50,766 nt of DNA from Bradyrhizobium viridifuturi. Lineage in GTDB: Bacteria > Pseudomonadota > Alphaproteobacteria > Rhizobiales > Xanthobacteraceae. The notes under the pieces are model-generated. The model did not search any database. It saw only the letters and a list, made by a program, of their open reading frames with translations, and was not told the origin of the DNA. Shown here one piece after another: positions 26,750 to 35,338 of this stretch (the first letter of the stretch is position 1; each line of letters begins with the position of its first letter). The stretch spans positions 1 through 50,766 of the forward strand of contig NZ_LGTB01000056.1 in NCBI RefSeq assembly GCF_001238275.1. The letters run 5' to 3'. The translations under genes and the position numbers were made by a program.

Positions 26750-27862
26750 ATGGCGACCCACAAACTGCTGCTTCTCCCCGGCGACGGCATCGGCCCCGAA
26801 GTGATGGCCGAGGTGCAGCGCGTGATCGACTGGCTGAATGCGCAGGGCATCGCCAAGTTCGAGACCGAGCGGGGCCTGGTCGGCGGCTCCGCCTATGACG
26901 CACACAAGGTGTCGATCTCGGAAGCCGACATGGCCAAGGCCACGGCGGCCGATGCCGTGATCTTCGGCGCGGTCGGCGGTCCGAAGTGGGACAGCGTGCC
27001 CTATGAGGTGCGGCCGGAAGCCGGCCTGCTGCGGCTGCGCAAGGATCTCGGCCTGTTCGCCAACCTCCGCCCCGCGGTGTGCTATCCGGCGCTGGCCGAG
27101 GCCTCGAGCCTGAAGCGCGAGGTGGTCGAGGGCCTCGACATCATGATCGTCCGCGAGCTCACCGGCGGCGTCTATTTCGGCGAGCCGAAGACCATCACCG
27201 ATCTCGGCAACGGCCAGAAGCGTGCGGTCGACACCCAGGTCTACGACACCTACGAGATCGAGCGCATCGGCCGCGTCGCCTTCGACCTGGCGCGCAAGCG
27301 CCGCAACAAGGTGACGTCGATGGAGAAGCGCAACGTCATGAAGTCGGGCGTGCTCTGGAACGAGGTCATGACCCAGGTTCACGCGCGCGAATACAAGGAC
27401 GTCACGCTGGAGCACCAGCTCGCCGATTCCGGCGGCATGAACCTCGTCAAGGCACCGAAGCAGTTCGACGTCATCGTGACCGACAACCTGTTCGGCGACA
27501 TGCTGTCCGACATCGCGGCGATGCTGACCGGCTCGCTCGGCATGCTGCCGTCGGCCTCGCTCGGCGAGGTCGATGCGAAGACCAAGAAGCGGCGCTCGCT
27601 GTTCGAGCCGGTGCACGGCTCGGCGCCCGACATCGCGGGCAAGGGCCTCGCCAATCCGATTGCGATGATCTCGTCGTTCGGCATGGCGCTGCGCTATTCC
27701 TTCGACATGGGCGCTCTCGCCGACAAGGTCGATGCCGCGATCGCGGCCGTGCTCGCCAGCGGCTTGCGCACCGCCGACATCAAGTCGGAAGGCACCACGC
27801 CTGCCAGCACGAGCCAGATGGGCGAGGCGATCCTGAAGGAATTGCAGAAGCTGCACGCGTAA
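26750..27862 (+). CDS. leuB: 3-isopropylmalate dehydrogenase
   Basis: A 370-residue enzyme that oxidises and decarboxylates 3-isopropylmalate with NAD+, the third step of leucine synthesis. It begins KLLLLPGDGIGPEVMAEV and contains the substrate loop LRLRKDLGLFANLRP, the ELTGGVYFG motif, the metal-binding DNLFGDMLSDIAAML and the cofactor segment EPVHGSAPDIAGKGLANP. The start at ATG 26750 follows TGAGG at 6-10 bases; an open frame extends upstream but without conservation. Standard length for the family. leuC and leuD lie elsewhere in the window, so the pathway is not a single operon here. Confidence 0.97.
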   Translation: MATHKLLLLPGDGIGPEVMAEVQRVIDWLNAQGIAKFETERGLVGGSAYDAHKVSISEADMAKATAADAVIFGAVGGPKWDSVPYEVRPEAGLLRLRKDLGLFANLRPAVCYPALAEASSLKREVVEGLDIMIVRELTGGVYFGEPKTITDLGNGQKRAVDTQVYDTYEIERIGRVAFDLARKRRNKVTSMEKRNVMKSGVLWNEVMTQVHAREYKDVTLEHQLADSGGMNLVKAPKQFDVIVTDNLFGDMLSDIAAMLTGSLGMLPSASLGEVDAKTKKRRSLFEPVHGSAPDIAGKGLANPIAMISSFGMALRYSFDMGALADKVDAAIAAVLASGLRTADIKSEGTTPASTSQMGEAILKELQKLHA

Positions 27863-27873
27863 GTTTGACACGC

Positions 27874-27911
27874 GTCATTCCGGGTTCTCGCTTCGCGAGC
27901 CCCGGAATGAC
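27874..27911. repeat. Perfect-arm palindromic element after leuB
   Basis: GTCATTCCGGG at 27874-27884 and CCCGGAATGAC at 27901-27911 are exact inverse copies around a second small palindrome (CTCGCTTCGCGAG). This is the form of the short GC-rich palindromic repeats scattered between genes in Bradyrhizobium genomes. It sits between the leuB stop and the terminator and could add RNA stability. Confidence 0.6.
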
Positions 27912-27917
27912 TGCTTC

Positions 27918-27948
27918 AAAAAAATGCCCGGCCGGAGCCGGGCATTTT
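27918..27948. terminator. Bidirectional intrinsic terminator between leuB and the convergent gene
   Basis: ATGCCCGGC at 27924-27932 pairs with GCCGGGCAT at 27937-27945 around a CGGA loop. A run of A precedes the stem (27918-27924) and TTTT follows, so the hairpin has a U tract on either strand. It lies between leuB and the convergent small secreted protein gene, and serves both. Confidence 0.85.
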
Positions 27949-27972
27949 CGTATCGGCTGCTTGCCGAAAATC

Positions 27973-28383
27973 TCAGTACAGCGGGAAGGTCCGCGGATAG
28001 CCGCCAAGGTCGGACGGCGGGCTGAGCGGCTGGCGATCGATCGGCCGGTTGTTGTTCTCGCGTCCGAACGAGGGATAGCCGACATCCGGCGGATAGGCAT
28101 AGTCGTTGAACTTGCGGTCGCCCGGCAGCACCTCTGTGCCGGCATCCAGCCAGGAGCGCGTGGTGACGTAAACACGGGTACGCGGACCCTGCTGATAGAC
28201 CCGGTTCGGACCCTGCGCGCCGTAATAGCGGCGGCCGTCGCGGTCATACTGCTCCTGCTGCTTGCGCTTGCTCGGGGTCTGGCTCTGCGCGCTGGCCGCG
28301 GTCATGCCGAAGGCGGTTGCGGTGACGGCAGCCGCGGCAAGCAACACCACGAGCTTGTTCGCGGCAGGGAGTTTCAAGGTCAT
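27973..28383 (-). CDS. Secreted protein of unknown function, Arg/Tyr/Pro-rich
   Basis: A 136-residue protein with a signal peptide (LPAANKLVVLLAAAAVTATA, cleavage near ASA-Q at about residue 32). The mature part starts SQTPSKRKQQEQYDRDGRRY and is rich in Arg, Tyr, Gln and Pro, with RVYVTTRSWLDAGTEVLPGD and a C-terminal SDLGGYPRTFPLY. I do not recognise a domain. I start at ATG 28383, with GAGGA eight bases upstream, although the frame is open further back. It is convergent with leuB and shares its terminator. Probably periplasmic. Confidence 0.75.
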   Translation of the reverse strand: MTLKLPAANKLVVLLAAAAVTATAFGMTAASAQSQTPSKRKQQEQYDRDGRRYYGAQGPNRVYQQGPRTRVYVTTRSWLDAGTEVLPGDRKFNDYAYPPDVGYPSFGRENNNRPIDRQPLSPPSDLGGYPRTFPLY

Positions 28384-28560
28384 CGCATCCTCGTCATTAC
28401 GGCCCCTTCGGGGGCTGGCGCGTCCGCCAAAATCACTCGGAACACATTGTAGCCCTGGTGGGGAGGCCGTCACTAGGTCAATTGCGCCACACCGGGCCAG
28501 ATAATGCGTGTCCGAGCGCAAAAGTTTCATGAAAACCAGTGCCTTGCCACGGTCTCGCCA

Positions 28561-29355
28561 TCAAAGCGCGCCGCGCAGGAGCGGGTTCTCGCTGCCCGTC
28601 ACCCAGTCGGCCGACAAAGCGGGCAGCCCGGAGGTAACGCAGTCGGTGCGCTTGAGCTCGGCATGAGCAAACAGCGCGGCGAGCCTCGGGTCATTGCCTG
28701 CGGCCAGCAGGGTCAGGCGGTTCAGCATGCAGACGATCGCGGCGCGCTGAGCCGGCAAGCTCGCACCCTGGCAGGTCCAGCCGGAAATCCTGAGATCGGG
28801 GGCGTCGGCCTGCTTGAGGAAACCGAGGCAGGCACGGCTGCCGTCCTGCCGCGCCGGGCGCAGCAGGGTGACGCTGCCGAACTTGCTGTCGACGATGCCG
28901 GCGGCCTCGAGCTCGCGGAGGCCGCCCGGGTCGAGCTGTCCGGCAATCTCGGCGACCGCGGACCCCATGGACTCGCCGCCAGGGCGGTAGATTTCCAGCC
29001 CGGCTATCGGTGCGCCATCGGCATCGGTCCAGTGGAAGACGTCCTTGCGGCCGCCCTCGGGATGCCGAAAGACTTCGTAAGCCTCTGTTTTGTCTCGTTG
29101 ATCTAGCTTGCTGGTGGCGAAGGCCTGGGTTTGGCGCCCGGCCAGGCTCCAGCCCGCGGCAGCGGGTGCCGCTACCGCCGTTGCGTCCGGCAGCTGCCTC
29201 CATAGATAGGTGCCGAGGGCGACGAACAACGCGAGCGCGATGGCATAGGCGAACAGCCCGGAGAGCGTGGCGTACACCTCGTCCACGAAGCTCGTCAGGT
29301 CAGACGGATTTCTCGTATGATGGGATGCGGCCGAATCGGCCTGAAATAAACGCAT
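28561..29355 (-). CDS. Hypothetical membrane-anchored protein
   Basis: A 264-residue protein with one transmembrane helix near residues 36-52 (LFAYAIALALFVALGTYLW) and a large periplasmic part. The latter has WSLAGRQTQAFATSKLDQRD, then EAYEVFRHPEGGRKDVFHW, IYRPGGE and several cysteines (ACLGFL, GWTCQG, CML, TDCV) that could form disulfides. No catalytic motif is seen and I cannot assign a family. Starts at 29355 or at an in-frame position 16 codons earlier are both possible. It is divergent from asd, 115 bases apart. Confidence 0.7.
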   Translation of the reverse strand: MRLFQADSAASHHTRNPSDLTSFVDEVYATLSGLFAYAIALALFVALGTYLWRQLPDATAVAAPAAAGWSLAGRQTQAFATSKLDQRDKTEAYEVFRHPEGGRKDVFHWTDADGAPIAGLEIYRPGGESMGSAVAEIAGQLDPGGLRELEAAGIVDSKFGSVTLLRPARQDGSRACLGFLKQADAPDLRISGWTCQGASLPAQRAAIVCMLNRLTLLAAGNDPRLAALFAHAELKRTDCVTSGLPALSADWVTGSENPLLRGAL

Positions 29356-29379
29356 CAAAACGCTCAAAGCTACGCAACG

Positions 29380-29408
29380 TTGTCTTGACGGGGTTTCTCG
29401 CATAGAAG
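29380..29408 (+). promoter_or_regulatory. Candidate sigma-70-type promoter of asd
   Basis: TTGTCT at 29380-29385 and TAGAAG at 29403-29408 are 17 bases apart. Transcription would start near 29415, leaving a leader of about 55 bases before asd. The match is fair rather than strong; alphaproteobacterial housekeeping promoters often have such weak -10 boxes. Confidence 0.35.
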
Positions 29409-29470
29409 CGCTGCCTCTTCCCTTTCCGCGAGCAGCGGGGGAACGGGCATATTTCGTCGGAGAGTGAACG

Positions 29471-30505
29471 ATGGGTTACAAAGTCGCGGTGGTCGGTGCG
29501 ACCGGCAATGTCGGGCGCGAAATGCTCAACATTCTGGATGAGCGCAAATTCCCCGCCGACGAGGTCGTCGTGCTGGCCTCGCGCCGCAGCGTCGGCATCG
29601 AGGTCTCCTATGGCGACCGCACCCTGAAGGTGAAGGCGCTCGAGCACTATGATTTCTCCGACATCGATATCTGCCTGATGTCGGCCGGCGGCTCGGTGTC
29701 CAAGGAATGGTCGCCCAGGATCGGCGCCGCCGGTGCGGTCGTGATCGACAATTCGTCGGCCTGGCGCATGGACCCGGACGTGCCGCTGATCGTGCCGGAA
29801 GTGAACGCGGATGCGACCGCGGGCTTCACCAAGAAGAACATCATTGCCAACCCGAACTGCTCGACCGCGCAGCTCGTGGTCGCGCTGAAGCCGCTGCACG
29901 ACAAGGCGACGATCACCCGCGTCGTGGTGTCGACCTATCAATCGGTGTCGGGCGCCGGCAAGGACGCGATGGACGAATTGTTCTCGCAGACCAAGGCCGT
30001 CTACACCAATGACGAGCTGATCAATAAGAAGTTTCCCAAGCGCATCGCCTTCAACGTCATCCCCCAGATCGACGTCTTCATGGAAGACGGCTTCACCAAG
30101 GAAGAGTGGAAGATGATGGCGGAGACCAAGAAGATCCTTGATCCCAAGATCAAGCTGACCGCGACCTGCGTGCGCGTGCCGGTCTTCGTCGGTCACTCCG
30201 AGGCGGTCAATGTCGAGTTCGCCAATCCAATCACCGCCGACGAGGCGCGAAACATCCTGCGTAATGCGCCGGGCTGCCTCGTGATCGACAAGCACGAGCC
30301 AGGCGGTTACGTCACGCCGTACGAGGCGGCCGGCGAGGACGCGACCTATATCAGCCGCATCCGCGAGGACGCGACGGTGGAGAACGGCCTGGCGTTCTGG
30401 TGCGTGTCGGACAATCTGCGCAAGGGCGCGGCACTCAATGCCGTGCAGATCGCCGAGGTCCTGATCAACCGCAAGCTGATCACGGCCAAGCAAAAAGCGG
30501 CTTAA
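29471..30505 (+). CDS. asd: Aspartate-semialdehyde dehydrogenase
   Basis: A 344-residue NADP enzyme that reduces aspartyl phosphate to aspartate semialdehyde, the branch point to lysine/diaminopimelate, threonine and methionine. Visible are the N-terminal cofactor motif VAVVGATGNVGREML, SAGGSVSKEW, DNSSAWRMDPDVPLIVPEVN (20 residues), the active-site Cys130 in ANPNCSTAQLVVAL, and ATCVRVPVFVGHSEAVNVEF with the substrate-binding region. Length and motifs are normal. GGAGAG precedes the ATG. Being needed for cell-wall diaminopimelate, it is expected to be essential. An UPF0114-like gene follows 26 bases later. Confidence 0.97.
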   Translation: MGYKVAVVGATGNVGREMLNILDERKFPADEVVVLASRRSVGIEVSYGDRTLKVKALEHYDFSDIDICLMSAGGSVSKEWSPRIGAAGAVVIDNSSAWRMDPDVPLIVPEVNADATAGFTKKNIIANPNCSTAQLVVALKPLHDKATITRVVVSTYQSVSGAGKDAMDELFSQTKAVYTNDELINKKFPKRIAFNVIPQIDVFMEDGFTKEEWKMMAETKKILDPKIKLTATCVRVPVFVGHSEAVNVEFANPITADEARNILRNAPGCLVIDKHEPGGYVTPYEAAGEDATYISRIREDATVENGLAFWCVSDNLRKGAALNAVQIAEVLINRKLITAKQKAA

Positions 30506-30531
30506 GCAGAGCGAACGGGGGGAGCGGCACC

Positions 30532-31083
30532 ATGTCGGAACAAGCGGCTCCCACCCCAGCAGGTCCGGCGACGCCGCGCATCATGCGCGGCTTCGAATAT
30601 GTGCTGTTCAACAGCCGCTGGCTGATGGCGCCATTCTATGTCGGCCTGGTCGTGGCGCTCGCCGTGCTGCTGCTGAAATTCGCCCGCATGCTGTGGGAGT
30701 TCGTGCTGCATGCGTCGGGCTACAAGTCGACCGAAGTCATCCTCGATGCGCTGGCGCTGATCGACGTCACACTGGTCGCCAACCTCATTCTGATCGTGGT
30801 GTTCTCGGGCTACGAGAACTTCGTCTCGCGCATCGACACGTCGGGCAACCCGAACTGGCCGATCTGGATCACCAAGATCGATTTTGCCGGGCTGAAACAG
30901 AAGCTGCTGGCATCGATCGTCGCGATCTCGGCGATCCACGTGCTGGAAGCGTTCCTGAACATCGATGCCGCGTTCGATGCGACGCGGATGACCTGGCTGG
31001 TCGCCGTGCACCTGGTGTTCGTGATCTCGGCGCTGTTGCTCGCGTTGTCCGATCGCTGGGGCAACGCTCACGACGAGGCGTAG
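30532..31083 (+). CDS. UPF0114 (YqhA) family membrane protein
   Basis: A 183-residue inner-membrane protein. The first conserved segment, FEYVLFNSRWLMAPFYVGLV, is the family signature; it is followed by helices at about 31-50, 65-95 (ILDALALIDVTLVANLILIV), 125-140 and 150-170. GYENFVSRID and KIDFAGLKQKLLASIVAISA are also well conserved in the family. Function is unknown. I start at ATG 30532, with GGGGGGAG upstream, 26 bases after asd, so it may be co-transcribed with asd. Confidence 0.88.
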   Translation: MSEQAAPTPAGPATPRIMRGFEYVLFNSRWLMAPFYVGLVVALAVLLLKFARMLWEFVLHASGYKSTEVILDALALIDVTLVANLILIVVFSGYENFVSRIDTSGNPNWPIWITKIDFAGLKQKLLASIVAISAIHVLEAFLNIDAAFDATRMTWLVAVHLVFVISALLLALSDRWGNAHDEA

Positions 31084-31106
31084 CCGAAGGCGCTACTCGC
31101 CGCCCT

Positions 31107-31748
31107 TCAGGCGTCGGTGACGCTGATGAATTCCTTCGCGACCCGGTCGAGCACGAACAGCGAGCCCTCGGCGACGCCGAAATAGGCGCCGTGCAGCTGC
31201 ATCTCGCCGTTCTCCACGCGTTCGCGGACGAACGGGAAGGTCATCAAGTTCTCCAGCGAGCGGAACACTGCGGCCTTCTCGATGCGGGTGACGAAGTCCT
31301 GCATGCTCTCATGGTCGCGCTGCTCGACCACCTCGCCCGGCTTGATGAACATCTGCATCCATTTGCCGATGAAGTCGCCGGGCGTCAGCGGCTTGATCTT
31401 GTCGACGAAGGCGCGGATGCCGCCGCACTGGGCATGGCCCAGCACCACGATGTTCTTTACCTTCAGCACGGTCACGGCGTATTCCAGCGCGGCCGAGACG
31501 CCGTGGGCGTTGCTGTCGGGCTGATAGACCGGAACCAGATTGGCGATGTTCCGGACCACGAACAATTCGCCCGGGCCTGCGTCGAAGATCACCTCGGGCG
31601 AGACGCGGGAATCGCAGCAGCCGATCACCATGGTTTCGGGAAACTGGCCACGTTCCGACAGATCCCGGTAGCGCGACTGTTCAGTCGGCAACCGCTGGGT
31701 CGCGAAGGTCCGGTAGCCGTCGATCAACTGCTTCGGAAAGAATTTCAT
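31107..31748 (-). CDS. Beta-class carbonic anhydrase
   Basis: A 213-residue zinc enzyme that interconverts CO2 and bicarbonate. The zinc and dyad residues are in place: Cys44, Asp46 and Arg48 in VIGCCDSRVSP, and His105 with Cys108 in VLGHAQCGGI. The remaining family segments (GELFVVRNIANLVP, GVSAALEYAVTVLKVKNIVV) are standard. It probably supplies bicarbonate for carboxylases. Convergent with the UPF0114 gene, with 23 bases between them. Confidence 0.95.
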   Translation of the reverse strand: MKFFPKQLIDGYRTFATQRLPTEQSRYRDLSERGQFPETMVIGCCDSRVSPEVIFDAGPGELFVVRNIANLVPVYQPDSNAHGVSAALEYAVTVLKVKNIVVLGHAQCGGIRAFVDKIKPLTPGDFIGKWMQMFIKPGEVVEQRDHESMQDFVTRIEKAAVFRSLENLMTFPFVRERVENGEMQLHGAYFGVAEGSLFVLDRVAKEFISVTDA

Positions 31749-31892
31749 GGCCTCTGGCTAACCACATGCCAATGACGGGAACAAGACTTTCGGCGTGCCG
31801 CCTGAGATGATACGGCAGCGTTGAAGGATGGTTCCTGCCCCAATGCCCAAACAATGGACAGCGGCGGAGCCCAAGCCCGCAGGAGAATGCCG

Positions 31893-32771
31893 ATGACCCG
31901 TCCGCGCCGCAGCCTGCTGTTCATGCCGGGATCGAATGCACGGGCGCTGGAGAAGGCCCGCACGCTGCCGGCCGACGGTATTATCCTCGACCTGGAGGAT
32001 TCCGTTGCGCCCGACGCCAAGGCCATTGCCCGCGAGCAGATCGCCAAGGCGGTCGCCGCCAAGGGTTTTGGCAAGCGCGAGGTCCTGATCCGCATCAACG
32101 CGCTCGATACGCCCTGGTGGGTCGACGACATCGGCATGGCCGGCAAGGCGCAGCCGGACGGCATCCTGGTTCCCAAGATCTCCACCGTCGACGATCTCAA
32201 CGCCGTCGCCGATCGCCTCAGCGACATCAATGCCCCGGCCTCGATCCGGGTCTGGGCCATGATCGAGACCGCGCGCGCCGTGCTGGATGCCGACAAGCTC
32301 GCGGCGGCGTCGAAGGATTCCGAAATCCGGCTTGCCGGCTTCGTGTTCGGGCCGAACGACATCGCGCGCGAGACCAGGATCCGGATGAAGCCGGGACGCG
32401 CGGCGATGATCCCGATGATCACGCACTGCATCCTGGCGACCCGCGCGCACGGCCTCGAGATCCTCGACGGCCCCTATGGCGACATCGGCAATATCGACGG
32501 CTTCGCGGAGGAATGCGCGCAGGGCCGCGATCTCGGCTTCGACGGCAAGACGCTGATCCATCCGAGCCACATCGATGCCTGCAATGCGATCTTCACGCCG
32601 CCGGAGGCCGAGGTCGCCGAGGCCCGCAAGATCATCGCCGCCTTCGCGCAGCCGGAGAATGCCTCGCGCGGCGCGATCCAGCTCGACGGCCGCATGGTGG
32701 AGCGCCTGCACGCCGAGATAGCCAAGCGCACCATCGCGATCGCCGACGCGATCGCCGCGATGGGGCATTGA
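31893..32771 (+). CDS. HpcH/HpaI-type CoA ester lyase (CitE/malyl-CoA lyase-like)
   Basis: A 292-residue TIM-barrel lyase. The N-terminal RPRRSLLFMPGSNARALEKA, the LEDSVAPDAK motif with the Mg2+-binding Glu/Asp, LIRINALDTPW and GFDGKTLIHPSH are the conserved elements of the citrate lyase beta subunit-like group. No citrate lyase alpha or gamma genes are nearby, so this is a stand-alone enzyme that may cleave malyl-CoA, citramalyl-CoA or a similar ester. AGGAG lies seven bases before ATG 31893, which I prefer over the ATG two codons earlier that is too close to it. Confidence 0.88.
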   Translation: MTRPRRSLLFMPGSNARALEKARTLPADGIILDLEDSVAPDAKAIAREQIAKAVAAKGFGKREVLIRINALDTPWWVDDIGMAGKAQPDGILVPKISTVDDLNAVADRLSDINAPASIRVWAMIETARAVLDADKLAAASKDSEIRLAGFVFGPNDIARETRIRMKPGRAAMIPMITHCILATRAHGLEILDGPYGDIGNIDGFAEECAQGRDLGFDGKTLIHPSHIDACNAIFTPPEAEVAEARKIIAAFAQPENASRGAIQLDGRMVERLHAEIAKRTIAIADAIAAMGH

Positions 32772-32795
32772 CGACCATCGACCACGAGGCGCGCT

Positions 32796-33161
32796 CTAGT
32801 CGCGCTTCAGGCTCATGATGTAGTTCACGAGATCATCGGCCTCGCTTGGGCCGACGATGATGTTCGGCATCTTCGGATGGCTCGTCTTCAAGAATACCTT
32901 CAACCAGAGTGCAGTCGTCGAATGCCGGTTGGCGACGGCGACGAAGTCCGGCGGCACTTTCTTCGCACCGGTCGCGATCGTGCCGATGACATGGCATTCC
33001 TTGCACCAAGCTTCAGCCAACCGATGCCCGGCAGCAATGCTCTCTGTGGGTTGCTCCGCACCATCGGCTCGATGCAGGCGCAGCAGAAAGAGGGCCGCCA
33101 GCACGATGATGGCGACCAGCAATCCACGGCGCCAGACGGCGCTATGATTGAGCATCGACAT
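32796..33161 (-). CDS. Membrane-anchored class I cytochrome c
   Basis: A 121-residue protein with an uncleaved N-terminal helix (LLVAIIVLAALFLL, about 14-27) and a periplasmic haem domain. The haem motif is Cys53-x-x-Cys56-His57 (CKECH), and Met98 in HPKMPNI is the likely sixth ligand. The fold is that of small c-type cytochromes (AWCKECHVIG, PDFVAVANRH, ADDLVNYIMSLK). It carries electrons in the periplasm; its partners are unknown. It starts four bases after the stop of the upstream DUF6455 gene, so the two are co-transcribed. Confidence 0.9.
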   Translation of the reverse strand: MSMLNHSAVWRRGLLVAIIVLAALFLLRLHRADGAEQPTESIAAGHRLAEAWCKECHVIGTIATGAKKVPPDFVAVANRHSTTALWLKVFLKTSHPKMPNIIVGPSEADDLVNYIMSLKRD

Positions 33162-33165
33162 TCAC

Positions 33166-33591
33166 TCAGGACCCGGAGGTGGGGTTGCCTGCAGCTTCAC
33201 CCAGCGCATCGATCGTCGCGGCGTTCGGGCAGTACTGTTGATAGCGCGCGCCGGACTTGCCGGCTGCGAGATCGTGGTCGCACTGCCGCTTGTGGCCGCA
33301 CAGGCTGCAGACCCGCTCCATGTCGCGCAGCACCAGTGGCTCGATGCGGGCGAGTTTCTCCCGGTCGATGCCGAGCGCCGTGAGCAGCCTGGGCAGCTCA
33401 TCGGCGCTGTGCGGCCCCTGGCGCACCAGCGCGGTGAGGTCATCGGGGCTGATCCGCAAATCGGCTGCGATCTGGCTGAAACTTGCATCGTCAAGTTCGC
33501 GCAGTTCACCCAGCTCCCGCCGATGCTTCAGCCAATTGGCGAATACATCGGCCAGATATTCAACGACAGGGTACCGAGGTTCGGTGGTCAT
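33166..33591 (-). CDS. DUF6455-like protein with a cysteine cluster
   Basis: A 141-residue cytoplasmic protein of unknown function. The first half, LKHRRELGELRELDDASFSQ and onwards, is helical and ends IAADLRISPDDLTALVRQGP. The second half has four cysteines (CSLCGHKRQC and later QYCPNA) together with histidines, a pattern that could bind a metal or Fe-S cluster. This cysteine arrangement is what I associate with DUF6455, found in alphaproteobacteria. GAGG precedes ATG 33591. Coupling to a cytochrome c gene downstream hints at a redox or haem-related role, which is inference. Confidence 0.75.
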   Translation of the reverse strand: MTTEPRYPVVEYLADVFANWLKHRRELGELRELDDASFSQIAADLRISPDDLTALVRQGPHSADELPRLLTALGIDREKLARIEPLVLRDMERVCSLCGHKRQCDHDLAAGKSGARYQQYCPNAATIDALGEAAGNPTSGS

Positions 33592-33667
33592 GGGCGCCTC
33601 TGATGTAAAGTGGCGCCACACTATGATGCCTGCCGTGCAGCCGGGCCTTGCGGCAGATCAAATCGGC

Positions 33668-34459
33668 TCAGGTCTGCCGAAACCTCTCCGCCGCCCACGC
33701 ATAGAGGCTGCCGGGGATCGGGGCCTCCTTGCCGCGGCCCTTCGGCGAGATGTGCAGACCGATGATCCCGGGATCGTTCAGATACTTCGAAAAATCCGAC
33801 GGCTCAAAGAACAGTCTTGGTTCGGCGTGCACCGCGTAGAACGATTGCTTCGGCAACGCGTAGTGCAACTCGCCTTCGCGGCGCGCCAGCGCGGTGAGTG
33901 CGGCGGGGCCGTAGATCGCGATGCGGATGTCGGACAGGCGCCTGGACTTGCCGCGCAGCTTGCGTATCGCGAAGGTCAGGCGGTGGCGCAGCGCCAGCCA
34001 GTCCGGCGTCAGCTCGTCCTGCTGCATCAAGGCCTCGAACGCGCGCACGATCGGATCGTTGTGCGGCAGATACAGCACCGAGTTGCCGAGCTGTCGCGGC
34101 CGCTCCCAGGCGAAATAGGGCTTTGCCGGATCGATCTCGACGGGCTTGAGCAACAGCACATCGGCATCGAGCCAGAGGCCCGCGCGCTGCTTCATCAGCC
34201 GCATCCGGAAGAAGTCGCTGAATTGCAGGATGGTCCAGTCGCGCCACGAGCCGTCCGGCTCGGCCGGACGCAGCCGCTCCGAGAACGCATGCGGCAGCAC
34301 CGCTTCGGCCTCGGCATTGCCGACACCATCGGGCAGTCCGGGGACAGGATCGAAGCTGTAGACGGTGACCTTGTGCCCGGCCGCCAGCTGCGAGCGCAGG
34401 CAGGTCTGGCGCAGCGCGTCCATCGAGCCATGCCAGAAGGTGACGATGTCAGGCAGCAT
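33668..34459 (-). CDS. Glycosyltransferase (GT32-like, DXD motif)
   Basis: A 263-residue protein with the layout of capsular-polysaccharide or GT32-type glycosyltransferases: an N-terminal IVTFWHGSMDALRQTCLRS, then WTILQFSDFFRMRLMKQRAG and the nucleotide-sugar/Mn2+ motif LWLDADVLLL, with Asp98 and Asp100 as DXD. Downstream segments (YGPAALTALARREGE) also fit. Donor and acceptor sugars are unknown. It stands alone rather than in a polysaccharide cluster. No membrane segment is present. Confidence 0.78.
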   Translation of the reverse strand: MLPDIVTFWHGSMDALRQTCLRSQLAAGHKVTVYSFDPVPGLPDGVGNAEAEAVLPHAFSERLRPAEPDGSWRDWTILQFSDFFRMRLMKQRAGLWLDADVLLLKPVEIDPAKPYFAWERPRQLGNSVLYLPHNDPIVRAFEALMQQDELTPDWLALRHRLTFAIRKLRGKSRRLSDIRIAIYGPAALTALARREGELHYALPKQSFYAVHAEPRLFFEPSDFSKYLNDPGIIGLHISPKGRGKEAPIPGSLYAWAAERFRQT

Positions 34460-34496
34460 GCGTGTCAGCCATCAGCAGGTTCGTGACAGGACGACC

Positions 34497-34590
34497 AAAG
34501 CGTTTTCAAGCGAAGTGGATACCGGTTCGCGTGAAGAAAACGCGTCAAAACTAGAACCTAGAGCACCGTTCCGATCTCATCGGAACGGAG
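34497..34590 (+). repeat. Intergenic repeat copy A downstream of leuD
   Basis: Starts with AAAGCGTTTTCAAGCGAAGTGG, here quoted as AAAGCGTTTTCAAGCG plus AAGTGG, continues CCGGTTCGCGTGAAGAAAA and CGCGTCAAAAC, and ends in a hairpin GTTCCGAT..ATCGGAAC. The same order of blocks occurs in inverse orientation at 35339-35439, on the other side of leuD. This is a dispersed rhizobial repeat type, not coding. Confidence 0.65.
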
Positions 34591-34601
34591 CTCGATCAAA
34601 G

Positions 34602-34630
34602 AAAAACCCCGGCGCCTGAGGGCACCGGGG
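34602..34630 (-). terminator. Intrinsic terminator of leuD
   Basis: On the minus strand CCCCGGTGCC pairs with GGCGCCGGGG around a CTCA loop (one non-Watson-Crick pair), followed by TTTTTC. It lies 20 bases after the leuD stop codon and fits a Rho-independent terminator. Confidence 0.85.
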
Positions 34631-34649
34631 CGCGATGATACGCCGGGCC

Positions 34650-35251
34650 TCAAGCCCAGGCACGTTCCTTGAGCTTGGCCTCAAAGCTGTCGATCGACTT
34701 CTTCTTCTCCATCGTCAGGCCGATGTCGTCGAGGCCGTTGATCAGGCAGTGCTTGCGGAACGGATCGATCTCGAACTTCACCTTGCCGCCGTCGGGACCG
34801 CGGATCTCCTGGTTGGGGAGGTCGATGGTCAGCGTCGCATTGGCGCCGCGCTCGGCATCGTCAAACAGCTTGTCGAGGTCCTCCTGCGACACGCGGATCG
34901 GCAGGATGCCGTTCTTGAAGCAGTTGTTGTAGAAGATGTCGCCGAACGAGGTCGAGATCACGCAGCGGATGCCGAAGTCGAGCAGCGCCCAGGGCGCGTG
35001 CTCGCGCTCGAGCCGCAGCCGAAATTGTCGCCGGCGACCAGCACCTTCGCGTTGCGATAGGCGGACTGGTTGAGGACGAAATCGGGGTTCTCGCTGCCGT
35101 CATCCTTGTAGCGCTGTTCGGAGAAGAGCCCCTTGCCAAGGCCGGTGCGCTTGATGGTCTTGAGGTACTGCTTCGGAATGATCATGTCGGTGTCGACATT
35201 GATGATCTTCAGCGGTGCCGCGACGCCTTCCAGCGTGGTGAACTTATCCAT
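34650..35251 (-). CDS. leuD: 3-isopropylmalate dehydratase small subunit, frameshifted
   Basis: LeuD forms the isopropylmalate isomerase with LeuC. From ATG 35251 the frame reads MDKFTTLEGVAAPLKIINVD and TDMIIPKQYLKTIKRTGLGK, then AGDNFGCGSS, the swivel-domain motif. There it breaks near 35006, where AGCCGCGAG appears as AGCGCGAG. The other frame continues HAPWALLDFGIRCVISTSFG and DIFYNNCFKNGILPIRVSQ to the stop at 34650. Repaired length is 200 residues, normal for the family. The gene is flanked by two inverse copies of an intergenic repeat and has its own terminator. A leucine prototroph needs this gene, so the break is probably a sequence error. Confidence 0.92.
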
Positions 35252-35338
35252 CGGTGCTCTTCCCGGGCCAAAAGTAGGGGTAGGGGCCGGATGTTTATCG
35301 CGAATGTGACAGCGGTAAAAGGGCCATTTCTGCAAAGC

